Source: Parahaliea mediterranea
GTDB taxonomy: Bacteria > Pseudomonadota > Gammaproteobacteria > Pseudomonadales > Halieaceae
Direction: 5' to 3'
DNA: 64,000 nucleotides
Assembly: GCF_017255185.1 (NCBI RefSeq)
Contig: NZ_JAFKCZ010000001.1
Span: 248,001 to 312,000 of the forward strand
Numbering within the stretch: the stretch's first letter is position 1; each line of letters opens with the position of its first letter. Shown piece by piece: positions 51,024 to 60,272 of this stretch. A model generated the notes under the pieces. The model searched no databases and was not told where the DNA came from. It saw only the letters and a list, made by a program, of their open reading frames with translations. The translations under genes and the position numbers were made by a program.

Positions 51024-52064
51024 TTGAAAGTTCATCGCTCCCACAAGTCGCTTCTGGCACTTTTCACCTGTCTGCTTGCCCTGGCCGGCGCCGCCGGCGC
51101 CGCCCGCGCCGACCGTCTCTTCACCACCGATGGCGAGTCCATTCCCGGTACCCTGGTCGGCCTGAAAGAGGGCAACCTGGTGTGGTCGTCGGAGGTCTTT
51201 GGCGACCTGGTGATCGACCAGCATCATATCGCCCGCATCGAGTCCGGCGACCACTTCGATTTCAAGCTCAGCAGCCGCGAACTCAATAACTGCTGGATGT
51301 TCGTGCAGGACGACCACCAGCTCCTGCACTGCGACGAGGGGGTGGAAGTGCTTTCCGACTGGAAGCTGGTGGTGGCAGCGGGGGAGGCGGTCAATGACCC
51401 GAAGCCACTGCTGACCCAGAAGGGCAACGTCAATGTCGCCGCGGAGGATTCATCGGGTAACAACGACATCAACAAGGTGGACGTGACCGCGCGCTCGGAG
51501 ATGCGTTTTATCGAGTCCCGGCACACCCTGGCCCTGCGCTACCAGGAGGAGCAGGTGGACGACACCAATGCCCGTAACATGTGGCGCAGCGGTTACCAGT
51601 ACGACCAGTTTTTTACCGACCAGTGGTTCGTCGCCGGCAATGCCTCCTACGAGGAGGATGAATTCAAGCAGATCGACCAGCGCACCCTCGCCGGGATGGG
51701 TATGGGCTACCAGTTCCTGGAGACCAGCTACTTCGACCTGCTGGGCAAGGGCACCGTCAACTACGTGGACGAGCAGTTTACCTACGGCGAGGACCGCGCC
51801 ACCCCGGCCTTCCTGTGGAACCTGGACTTTGCCTGGCGCTTCAATGACAAGGGCATGGAATTTTTCCACCGCCACGCGATGTTGCAGGCCTTTGAAAACA
51901 ACGACGACTTCGAGATCACCAGCACCACCGGCCTAAAGTACCCCATCAATGGCCATTTCAGCTCGGTGATCCGTTTCGAGTACGACTACGACAATTTGCC
52001 CGCCCAGGACGCCGTGGACAAGAAGGACCAGAAGTGGTCCATCGGCCTCACTTACGACTGGTAA
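51024..52064 (+). CDS. DUF481 outer-membrane protein
   Basis: About 346 aa from a TTG at 51024, which gives a normal signal peptide (KVHRSHKSLLALFTCLLALAG, cleavage near ARA/D). ATGs at 50943 and 50967 are in frame but put 20-27 odd residues before the signal. The mature N-terminus (FTTDGESIPGTLVGL) is followed by a DUF481 beta-barrel with alternating aromatic strands ending IGLTYDW, the classical outer-membrane C-terminus. Members are salt-induced outer-membrane proteins of unknown function. Confidence 0.82.
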   Translation: MKVHRSHKSLLALFTCLLALAGAAGAARADRLFTTDGESIPGTLVGLKEGNLVWSSEVFGDLVIDQHHIARIESGDHFDFKLSSRELNNCWMFVQDDHQLLHCDEGVEVLSDWKLVVAAGEAVNDPKPLLTQKGNVNVAAEDSSGNNDINKVDVTARSEMRFIESRHTLALRYQEEQVDDTNARNMWRSGYQYDQFFTDQWFVAGNASYEEDEFKQIDQRTLAGMGMGYQFLETSYFDLLGKGTVNYVDEQFTYGEDRATPAFLWNLDFAWRFNDKGMEFFHRHAMLQAFENNDDFEITSTTGLKYPINGHFSSVIRFEYDYDNLPAQDAVDKKDQKWSIGLTYDW

Positions 52065-52132
52065 CCCCCACCGCGTCGCTATCGCTTGCATTCGGGATTT
52101 TTACCCCCATACACTGGGGAGAGGAGAATTCC

Positions 52133-52546
52133 ATGCGTATATTGTTGTTGCTCCTGCCCTGGCTGGAGCTGGCCACCCTGATCCAGTTGGGTGTTGAAAC
52201 CGACCTGTTCACCGCCCTGCTCTACGTGCTTGCCACCGGCGTGCTGGGTTTGTTGATCCTGCAGCGCCAGGGCGTCGGCATGTTCCGGCACTTGCGCGAG
52301 GCGCAGGCGGGCCGGGTTTTCGGTACCCGCCTGCTGCTCGATGATATGGCGATGGGCCTGGCTGGCCTGCTGCTGATGATCCCCGGAATGATTACCGATT
52401 TCGCCGCCCTGGTGGTGCTGATCGGGCCCCTGCGGCGCAAACTCGCCCGTTTTTTCACCGGTCCCCAGGCCGAACCCTACGCGCCAGAGCGGGATTCAGG
52501 CACCCGCAGCACCATTGAGGGGAACTATCGCCGGCTCGACGACTAA
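52133..52546 (+). CDS. fxsA: FxsA family membrane protein
   Basis: 137 aa from the ATG at 52133, preceded by GGGGAGAGGAG. Three to four hydrophobic segments, opening LLLLLPWLELATLIQLG and with GLLLMIPGMITDFAAL, the FxsA signature. In E. coli, overproduction of FxsA alleviates F-factor exclusion of phage T7. Its place directly upstream of groES-groEL is common in gammaproteobacteria. Confidence 0.93.
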   Translation: MRILLLLLPWLELATLIQLGVETDLFTALLYVLATGVLGLLILQRQGVGMFRHLREAQAGRVFGTRLLLDDMAMGLAGLLLMIPGMITDFAALVVLIGPLRRKLARFFTGPQAEPYAPERDSGTRSTIEGNYRRLDD

Positions 52547-52614
52547 ATTGGTCTGCTGATATAACTCATTGAAATATAAACCTTTATAACTGCTTTGATC
52601 GGTCTCGTGGACGC

Positions 52615-52642
52615 TTGACTGCGGGCCGTCTCCAACTAGAAT
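52615..52642 (+). promoter_or_regulatory. Vegetative promoter of groES-groEL
   Basis: TTGACT (52615-52620) and TAGAAT (52637-52642) with 16-base spacing. The last base of the -10 is the first base of the CIRCE operator, so a bound repressor would block initiation. Confidence 0.75.
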
Positions 52643-52668
52643 TAGCACTCTCTTGCAAAGAGTGCTAA
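52642..52668 (+). promoter_or_regulatory. CIRCE operator (HrcA binding site)
   Basis: TTAGCACTC, nine bases, GAGTGCTAA: a perfect match to the CIRCE consensus, located about 90 bases before groES. HrcA represses chaperonin genes by binding CIRCE; hrcA is not in the window. Confidence 0.96.
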
Positions 52669-52673
52669 TCGGG

Positions 52674-52701
52674 CCTTGAAATCGTTTTTCACCGCCCCCA
52701 T
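52674..52701 (+). promoter_or_regulatory. Sigma-32-like heat-shock promoter
   Basis: CCTTGAAA (52674-52681) and CCCCAT (52696-52701) with 14 bases between, close to the sigma-32 consensus. It lies downstream of CIRCE, giving groES a second start not blocked in the same way. Confidence 0.7.
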
Positions 52702-52760
52702 ACAGCTAGCTAACCCCATACTGGGGCTTGCATAACATCGTTACTAGGAGAGCTTCACAA

Positions 52761-53051
52761 ATGAAAATCCGTCCGCTGTACGACCGTGTGGTCGTTCGTC
52801 GCAAGGAAGAGGAAGAAACCACCGCCGGTGGCATCGTTCTGCCCGGCTCCGCCAAGGAAAAACCGAACCAGGGTGAAGTGGTGGCGGTTGGCGAAGGCAA
52901 GGTCCTGGACAACGGCGAAGTGCGCCCCGTGGCCGTCAAGGTCGGTGATCGCGTTGTGTTTGGCCAATACGCCGGCGGCAACACCATCGAGATCGACGGT
53001 GACGAACTGATCATCATGGGTGAGAGCGAAATCTACGCTGTTGTCGAGTAA
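52761..53051 (+). CDS. groES: Co-chaperonin GroES
   Basis: 96 aa, standard length. [19 protein letters not shown], the mobile loop [13 protein letters not shown] and [10 protein letters not shown] are all present. Caps the GroEL ring in ATP-dependent folding in the cytoplasm. AGGAGA lies before the ATG. groEL follows after 49 bp in the same transcript. Confidence 0.98.
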   Translation: MKIRPLYDRVVVRRKEEEETTAGGIVLPGSAKEKPNQGEVVAVGEGKVLDNGEVRPVAVKVGDRVVFGQYAGGNTIEIDGDELIIMGESEIYAVVE

Positions 53052-53082
53052 GCGACACCCCGAATTCAAGATAACTGTTTGA

Positions 53083-54747
<1,665 letters not shown>

Positions 54748-54768
54748 GCCCAACCCAGGTCCTTTGCG

Positions 54769-54801
54769 AAAGCCCCGCCTCTTTGAGGCGGGGCTTTTTT
54801 T
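54769..54801 (+). terminator. Rho-independent terminator of groES-groEL
   Basis: AAAGCCCCGCC-TCTTTGA-GGCGGGGCTTT followed by a T-run; strong stem, 22 bases after the stop. Confidence 0.96.
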
Positions 54802-55572
54802 GTTTTCAGGCCTGGTGATGGGTTTTTTATTTCGTCGAAGTAGGGCTTTTGAGGGCGTTGGATAGCTCTTGGAGTCCTGGTGTCGAGGAGCATTGGAGGC
54901 TCAAGGCTCAAGGCTCAAGGCTCAAGGCTCAAGGCTCAAGGCTCAAGGCTCAAGGCTCAAGGCTCAAGGCTCAAGGTCTAAATCTGGAGGCGGCCTGCGG
55001 CCGCTGCGTCGCTCCGGCGCAGGCCAGGTGCTTTTTGGCCCTCTGCTACGGGGCATGCGGTGCGTTTGCCTGTTGGCTTCTCGCAGGGGGCGTTGTTTTG
55101 GGGACCTTGCTGGTTGGTGTGGTGGGTACTGATGATGTGGAGTGGTTGTTTGGCTATCGTCCGGGCGAGCGGGCTGAGAGGCTGCTGCCACTAAGCGGAT
55201 GCGGTGGTCGCACCGACCCCTGCGCGCCGGGCCAAAAAGACCTGACCTACCCCGGATCAACGCGGGGTGCCGGCGATCGACTCCTGATGGAAATAACCTC
55301 TCCTCCTCAACCTCCGCCGGCCCGCTCTCCTTGAGATGGTTATTTGCAGGCATGCGGCAGCCGCCCATGAACTGCATGCTGTCTTATTTATGAAATTCTT
55401 ATTGAAATGGCCTGACTGTCAACTTTTTTTACAGCTGGATCACGTTTTGCGCCGCAGTTGGGCGGTAGAAGAATGCTGGTGCATAAAATCAAAGACTTAT
55501 ACTTTGGTGGTACAAACTGTGCTTATTTAGTTCCCGCTATATTATTTTGCCTTAAACCATCGGAAGGTATAT
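54802..55572. other. Non-coding gap with a heptamer array and a low-GC right half
   Basis: No convincing gene in about 770 bp. It holds the 7-bp tandem array at 54897-54976. A GC-rich middle follows, then from about 55380 an AT-rich stretch leading to the orphan secreted protein. Open frames that cross the array arise because a 7-bp repeat without stop codons is open in several frames. Confidence 0.65.
54897..54976. repeat. Tandem heptamer repeat, 11 full copies
   Basis: The unit AGGCTCA is repeated 11 times without change (54897-54973), then AGG before the sequence diverges. A 7-bp period is not a codon multiple, so this is a simple-sequence array outside genes and a likely site of length variation by slippage. 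Confidence 0.95.
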
Positions 55573-56526
55573 ATGAAAAGAATAGTTTTTGCGGGAAGTA
55601 TCTTGTTATACAGCTCTTTCTCACCAGCGGGTGTATTTGACGATATCCTAGATAGTGCCAAGGACGTCATCAAAGAAACGTCCGATGCTGTGATGAACAG
55701 TGCTGGGGATGCGGTCACGAAGTCGGCCACTGATGGCATCAATGGTAGTGACACTGTTCAGTCGGAACCCGCACCTGACGTAGCCCAAGAGGCTTCTCCA
55801 GCGACGGTTCAGTCAGAACCCGCACCGGACAAAGCCCACGAGACGTCTCCAGCGGCGAGCCAGCGACCCTCGCAGGTTGTTGATTCGGCAGGTGGCCCTT
55901 ACGATATTCTCGGTATTCGGCTTGGGATGACCGTAGAAGAAGTGCAGCAGGTATTGGCTGCTACTGATCAGGGCTATGAAATCACAGTAATCTCGAGTTC
56001 AGCCTTGAATGACCGTGATAGTCGTTTGTTGCTCAAGGATCAGGAATACCCATTGATGCTCAGAGCGCAAAAGGCAGAGGAGCGGATGGATATCGCGCTC
56101 TCGGCACCACCCAAGGGCGGCCGTGCATACTTGGTGAAAAGATCGATAACGTTTAGTGAGCCCGTTGCAACGCAAACCATCGTTGATTCGTTGCACTCCA
56201 AATACGGTTCATCTGTGGAGTCAGTCCCGCCTAATTATTATAACTGGAGCAGGAGTGCCCGGACGAAAGTTAGCTCATGCCGCCCTAGTCCGGACATCTC
56301 GGCCCCTAATCCTATGGGGCGCGTTGGAGAATGCGGAGAAGTTGTCATTGGGCGCATCGATTTGAATAGGGACCAAGCTGTGAGTTCGCTGGAGATTACA
56401 CTGTATAATGGTGGTTTGCATCAAAATCACTTCGAGCAGACTATGGAATATAAAAAACGGCTTGCACAGGAGGAAAAAGAAAAGGCTCAGCAAAAGGCGC
56501 AACAACAATCAGCGCCGGTTTTGTAG
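55573..56526 (+). CDS. Secreted protein of unknown function, low-GC
   Basis: 317 aa. A signal peptide (KRIVFAGSILLYSSFSPAG) is followed by an Ala/Ser/Asp helical stretch and two near-identical linker repeats, TVQSEPAPD(V/K)A(Q/H)E, about 16-18 residues each. Residues from about 110 form an alpha/beta domain opening PYDILGIRLGMTVEEVQQVL, a pattern seen in several periplasmic proteins of unknown function; the C-terminus is Gln/Lys-rich and helical. Base composition is clearly lower in G+C than the neighbours. No partner genes flank it, which suggests acquired DNA. Confidence 0.75.
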   Translation: MKRIVFAGSILLYSSFSPAGVFDDILDSAKDVIKETSDAVMNSAGDAVTKSATDGINGSDTVQSEPAPDVAQEASPATVQSEPAPDKAHETSPAASQRPSQVVDSAGGPYDILGIRLGMTVEEVQQVLAATDQGYEITVISSSALNDRDSRLLLKDQEYPLMLRAQKAEERMDIALSAPPKGGRAYLVKRSITFSEPVATQTIVDSLHSKYGSSVESVPPNYYNWSRSARTKVSSCRPSPDISAPNPMGRVGECGEVVIGRIDLNRDQAVSSLEITLYNGGLHQNHFEQTMEYKKRLAQEEKEKAQQKAQQQSAPVL

Positions 56527-56927
56527 TTCCTTTGGGCCGTTCCGGCAGCTCGATATGCGAACATGTAATACCATGCAGCGGTACGGCTTCCCCATCACTT
56601 CCGAGGTGGTAGTGCGGGGATGCTAGGCATAGGGCAGTAGTAGATAGGTCTAGGGTTCCTGCTTCTTTGCCTTTGCGGTTCCGAACTAAGAGAATGGCCC
56701 CGATGCATGTCCAACGTTATGAAGTCCTGTAGTCAAGCCATTTGAAATTAGGAGCTGTATGTTGTGTTCTGCCAGGGGGGCCCGCGTGGCAGCAGCTGTT
56801 AGGTCGCGTCCCGGTAAGAAGCGCCACTCCCAATCCCATGCTCCCCGGCATAAAACCCCCGGTTGTTAATCACTCACCCATCGGGTGTACAATCCCCGAG
56901 GGATCATAACGAGAAAAGGAGCGATCC
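56527..56927. other. Non-coding gap
   Basis: About 400 bp with no gene found. The left part keeps the lower GC of the orphan gene. At the right end GTGTACAATCC (TACAAT at 56887-56892) may be a -10 for the next gene, but a well-spaced -35 is lacking. AAAGGAG at 56914-56920 is its ribosome binding site. Confidence 0.6.
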
Positions 56928-57551
56928 ATGGCTGTCGTCGAATTTATCTTCCGGTGGTTTCACGTTATTTTCGGCATTACCTGGATAGGGATGCTGTACT
57001 ACTTCAACTTCGTCCAGACCGAGTACTTCAAGGAGGCAGAGGCCGACGCCAAGGCCGATGCCATGAAGAAGCTTGCGCCCCGGGCGCTGTGGTGGTTCCG
57101 CTGGGGGGCCATGTTCACCTTCCTCACCGGCCTGGTGCTGCTGCATTTTGTGGGAGCCTTCAACAACTTCGTCGCCGGTTCGCTGATCTGGATTGGCGCC
57201 CTGGCCGGCACCCTGATGTTCCTCAACGTGTGGCTCATTATCTGGCCCAAGCAGCAGATCGTGCTGGGTATGAAGGAGGGCGACGGGCCCGCGGCCGCGG
57301 CGAAGGCCGGGCTGGCCTCGCGCACCAATACCCTGTTCTCCGGTCCCATGCTGCTGGGCATGCTGGGTTCCAAACACCTGTACATCCCCGACCTCAGCGC
57401 CAATGGCCTGATCGCCTGCGCGGTGGTGATCCTGCTGCTGGAAGCCAACGCCCTGTTTGGCAAGACCGGGCCGATGACCAGCGTGGTGGGCGTTATCCAC
57501 TGCAGCCTCGGCCTGACCGCGGTGCTCTGGGCGCTGCTGGCCTTCCTGTAA
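56928..57551 (+). CDS. PuuD-like membrane protein (urate hydroxylase membrane domain)
   Basis: 207 aa with about five membrane spans. The sequence opens EFIFRWFHVIFGITWIGMLYYF and has WWFRWGAMFTFLTGLVLLHF, both with conserved His/Trp of the urate oxidase N-terminal membrane family. In PuuD a cytochrome c domain follows this membrane part; here the protein ends after the spans, so electron transfer would need a partner. No purine genes are adjacent, so the substrate is open. Confidence 0.82.
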   Translation: MAVVEFIFRWFHVIFGITWIGMLYYFNFVQTEYFKEAEADAKADAMKKLAPRALWWFRWGAMFTFLTGLVLLHFVGAFNNFVAGSLIWIGALAGTLMFLNVWLIIWPKQQIVLGMKEGDGPAAAAKAGLASRTNTLFSGPMLLGMLGSKHLYIPDLSANGLIACAVVILLLEANALFGKTGPMTSVVGVIHCSLGLTAVLWALLAFL

Positions 57552-57690
57552 CACGGCCGCGAGCGGTCAGTTCTGCCAACCTGCCGGGGCGAAGCCCCGG
57601 CAGCTAATATGGCCCTTCCGGGTATCCGGTTTCTGCCCCTGTGGCCGCTATGTATAATGGCGGCTCTTATCCAGGAATCACCGCTGTTTT

Positions 57691-58479
57691 ATGCCGCAAG
57701 ACGATTTGGAACACATCCCCTCGATTGTTCCCTCGAGGGACACCGAGCAGCATTACGCCACCAGCAAGGCCCGTGGCAACAACAAATCGGGCTCCCGAAA
57801 TGGCCGGGGCAAGCCGCCATCGGGGGGCTCCGGTGGCGGGGCGGGGCTGTGGGCCCGTCTGTTTATCACCCTCTCCCTGGTGGTGGCCGCGGTGGCCTGT
57901 GCCTGGGCCTGGCAATTGCAGGAACAGCTGGGCCAGGCCAATCACCAGATGGAGCGTTACGCCGAGCGCATTGCCGACCTTGAGGCCCGGTTGTCGGATA
58001 CCGATGAGGGCTTGAGCCAGAATACCCAGGCGATGGCGGTAAAAATCAAGGAGTTGTACTCCGAGGTGGACAAACTGTGGGCTTCCGCCTGGCGCCGCAA
58101 CAAGGCGAAAATCGAGGAGCTGGAGGTGGCCCGCGATAGCCAGGCCAAGAAGGTTGCCGCCGCGGAGAAGTCGATCAGCGCGACCGAGAGCCAGCTCAAG
58201 GGCGCCACCGCCGACCTGGCCAAGCTCAAGGGCGTGGCGGGTGACCTGGAGCGGTTGATGGACAGCGCCCGGGCCAATGGCGCCGAGGTGGAGCGGGTGG
58301 CCGACAGCCTGAACAAGATCAATTTGGAGCTCGCCAAGCTCAACAAGCGGGTCCAGAGCAACGAGGAGTGGGTCGGCTCGATCAACGCCTTCCGGCGCCA
58401 GATCAACGCGACCATCTCTGACTTGCAGGCCTCGATTCGCAGCCTGCAGGCGTCGCCGGCGGCCGCGCCGGCGCCTTGA
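57691..58479 (+). CDS. Membrane-anchored coiled-coil protein, unknown function
   Basis: 262 aa. A charged, Gly/Ser-rich N-terminus is followed by one membrane span near 53-74 (LWARLFITLSLVVAAVACAW) and a long coiled coil from about 75 to 240 with Ala/Leu/Glu/Lys heptads, then an Ala-Pro tail. This resembles single-pass coiled-coil proteins of cell envelope or division sites, but no family is recognised. A TATAAT at 57653-57658 lies upstream. Confidence 0.75.
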   Translation: MPQDDLEHIPSIVPSRDTEQHYATSKARGNNKSGSRNGRGKPPSGGSGGGAGLWARLFITLSLVVAAVACAWAWQLQEQLGQANHQMERYAERIADLEARLSDTDEGLSQNTQAMAVKIKELYSEVDKLWASAWRRNKAKIEELEVARDSQAKKVAAAEKSISATESQLKGATADLAKLKGVAGDLERLMDSARANGAEVERVADSLNKINLELAKLNKRVQSNEEWVGSINAFRRQINATISDLQASIRSLQASPAAAPAP

Positions 58480-58517
58480 TCCCGCCCCTCGTAGGGGCGC
58501 GTCGCAGGCTGAGTCCC

Positions 58518-58540
58518 GGTCGAATAAATTCGACCCTACA
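58518..58540 (-). repeat. TGTAGGG palindrome, stem GGTCGAAT, inverted
   Basis: Minus-strand copy: TGTA, then GGTCGAAT-TT-ATTCGACC. It faces the long-form copy that follows. Confidence 0.85.
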
Positions 58541-58553
58541 CGCACCGCACCCC

Positions 58554-58599
58554 TGTAGGGTCGACAGCGGGCCCCTCTTTTCGGGTCATTCATTCGACC
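58554..58599 (+). repeat. Long-form TGTAGGG element, complete copy
   Basis: TGTAGGGTCGA, then the 20-base core CAGCGGGCCCCTCTTTTCGG and a short GTCATT, then CATTCGACC. It is 46 bp against 23 bp for the short form: the outer arms are the same and the three-base centre ATT is replaced by 26 bases. It is the cleanest of three long copies. Confidence 0.85.
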
Positions 58600-58681
58600 T
58601 GGGTTTGCTCGGGTGAATCCAGCCCTTCAGGAGGTATAATGCCACCCCTGATTTTGCCGCAGTAAAGAAAAGGTATCTGCC

Positions 58682-60205
58682 ATGACCCTCATTCGCCAGG
58701 ACGATTTTATCGACAGCGTCGCCGATGCGCTGCAGTTCATTTCCTACTACCACCCGCTGGATTTCGTGAAGGCGGTGCACGAGGCCTACGAGCGGGAGCA
58801 AAACCCGGCCGCCAAGGACGCCATGGCGCAGATCCTGATCAATTCGCGCATGTGCGCCACCGGTCACCGCCCGATCTGCCAGGACACCGGCATTGTGACC
58901 GTATTTCTGAAGGTAGGTATGAATGTGCAGTGGGACGCGACCATGTCCGTGGCGGACATGGTCAACGAGGGCGTGCGCCGGGCCTATACCCACCCCGACA
59001 ACGTGCTGCGGGCCTCGATTCTGGCGGACCCGGCCGGCGCGCGCAGAAACACCAAGGACAATACCCCCGCGGTGATCCACATGGAGATCGTCGAGGGCGA
59101 TACCGTGGACGTGCAGGTGGCGGCCAAGGGCGGCGGTTCGGAGAACAAGTCCAAGATGGTGATGCTGAACCCTTCCGACAGCATTGTCGACTGGGTGGTG
59201 AAGACGGTGCCGACCATGGGCGCCGGCTGGTGTCCGCCGGGCATGCTGGGGATCGGCATCGGCGGCACCGCGGAGAAGGCGGCGGTGATGGCCAAGGAGT
59301 CGTTGATGGACCCCATCGACATCCACGAGCTGCGCGAGCGCGGTCCTGTCAACCGCGCGGAAGAGCTGCGCCTGGAAATCATGGACGCGGTCAACAAACT
59401 GGGAATCGGCGCCCAGGGCCTGGGCGGCCTGACCACGGTGCTGGACGTCAAGATCAAGGACTACCCCACCCACGCGGCCTCCCTGCCGGTGGCGATGATC
59501 CCCAACTGCGCCGCCACCCGCCACGCCCATTTCGTGCTGGACGGCTCCGGCCCGGCCCTGCAGACCCCGCCGGACCTTGACCAGTGGCCGGATATCACCT
59601 GGGAAGTGGGGGACTCGGTGCGCCGGGTCAATCTCGATACCGTGACCCCGGAAGAGGCCGCCCAGTGGCAGCCCGGCGATACCCTGTTGCTGTCCGGCAA
59701 GATGCTGACTGGCCGCGATGCCGCCCACAAGAAGATGAAAGAGTTGATCGAGTCCGGCGAGGGCCTGCCCCCGGAAGTCGACCTCAAGGGCCGCTTTATC
59801 TACTACGTGGGCCCGGTGGACCCGGTGCGCGACGAGGTGGTCGGCCCCGCCGGCCCCACCACCTCCACCCGCATGGACAAATTCACCGACTTCGTACTGG
59901 AGCATACCGGCCTGCTGGGCATGATCGGCAAGGCCGAGCGCGGTCCCACCGGTATCGAGGCGATCAAGAAACACCAGGCTGTGTACCTGATGGCCGTGGG
60001 CGGCGCCGCCTACCTGGTGTCCAAGGCCATCACCTCGGCGCAGGTCGTGGCCTTCCCCGAGCTGGGGATGGAGGCGATCTACGAGTTCGAGGTCAAGGAC
60101 ATGCCGGTGAGTGTGGCGGTCGACGCCAAGGGCACCTCGGTGCACGAGATAGGGCCGAAAATCTGGCGGCAGAAGATCGAAGAAGAAGCCATCGAGCTGA
60201 TCTGA
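58682..60205 (+). CDS. Class I fumarate hydratase
   Basis: Iron-sulfur fumarase of the TCA cycle, fumarate to L-malate. 507 aa, the usual fused alpha-beta form. NSRMCATGHRPICQDTG carries one cluster-ligand region and AAKGGGSENKSKM the substrate site; the C-terminal part (VGPAGPTTSTRMDKF) is the beta domain. Oxygen-sensitive 4Fe-4S type, unlike class II FumC. TATAAT at 58635-58640 may be its -10. Confidence 0.96.
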   Translation: MTLIRQDDFIDSVADALQFISYYHPLDFVKAVHEAYEREQNPAAKDAMAQILINSRMCATGHRPICQDTGIVTVFLKVGMNVQWDATMSVADMVNEGVRRAYTHPDNVLRASILADPAGARRNTKDNTPAVIHMEIVEGDTVDVQVAAKGGGSENKSKMVMLNPSDSIVDWVVKTVPTMGAGWCPPGMLGIGIGGTAEKAAVMAKESLMDPIDIHELRERGPVNRAEELRLEIMDAVNKLGIGAQGLGGLTTVLDVKIKDYPTHAASLPVAMIPNCAATRHAHFVLDGSGPALQTPPDLDQWPDITWEVGDSVRRVNLDTVTPEEAAQWQPGDTLLLSGKMLTGRDAAHKKMKELIESGEGLPPEVDLKGRFIYYVGPVDPVRDEVVGPAGPTTSTRMDKFTDFVLEHTGLLGMIGKAERGPTGIEAIKKHQAVYLMAVGGAAYLVSKAITSAQVVAFPELGMEAIYEFEVKDMPVSVAVDAKGTSVHEIGPKIWRQKIEEEAIELI

Positions 60206-60220
60206 AGCCCTCTTCGAGTC

Positions 60221-60240
60221 GCCCCCGCGTAAGTGGGGGC
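60221..60240 (+). terminator. Stem-loop after fumarase, possible terminator
   Basis: GCCCCC and GGGGGC arms around eight bases, 16 bases after the stop. No T-run follows, so termination is doubtful; it may instead protect the fumarase message. Confidence 0.4.
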
Positions 60241-60272
60241 CCATTGTTCACAGCGCTTCGGAGAACGTCGCA

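Noticed and set aside
54849..55334. 161-codon open frame across the heptamer array
   Set aside because: The frame is produced by the stop-free 7-bp repeat, which reads as open in several frames, and the downstream part has no coding character or ribosome binding site.
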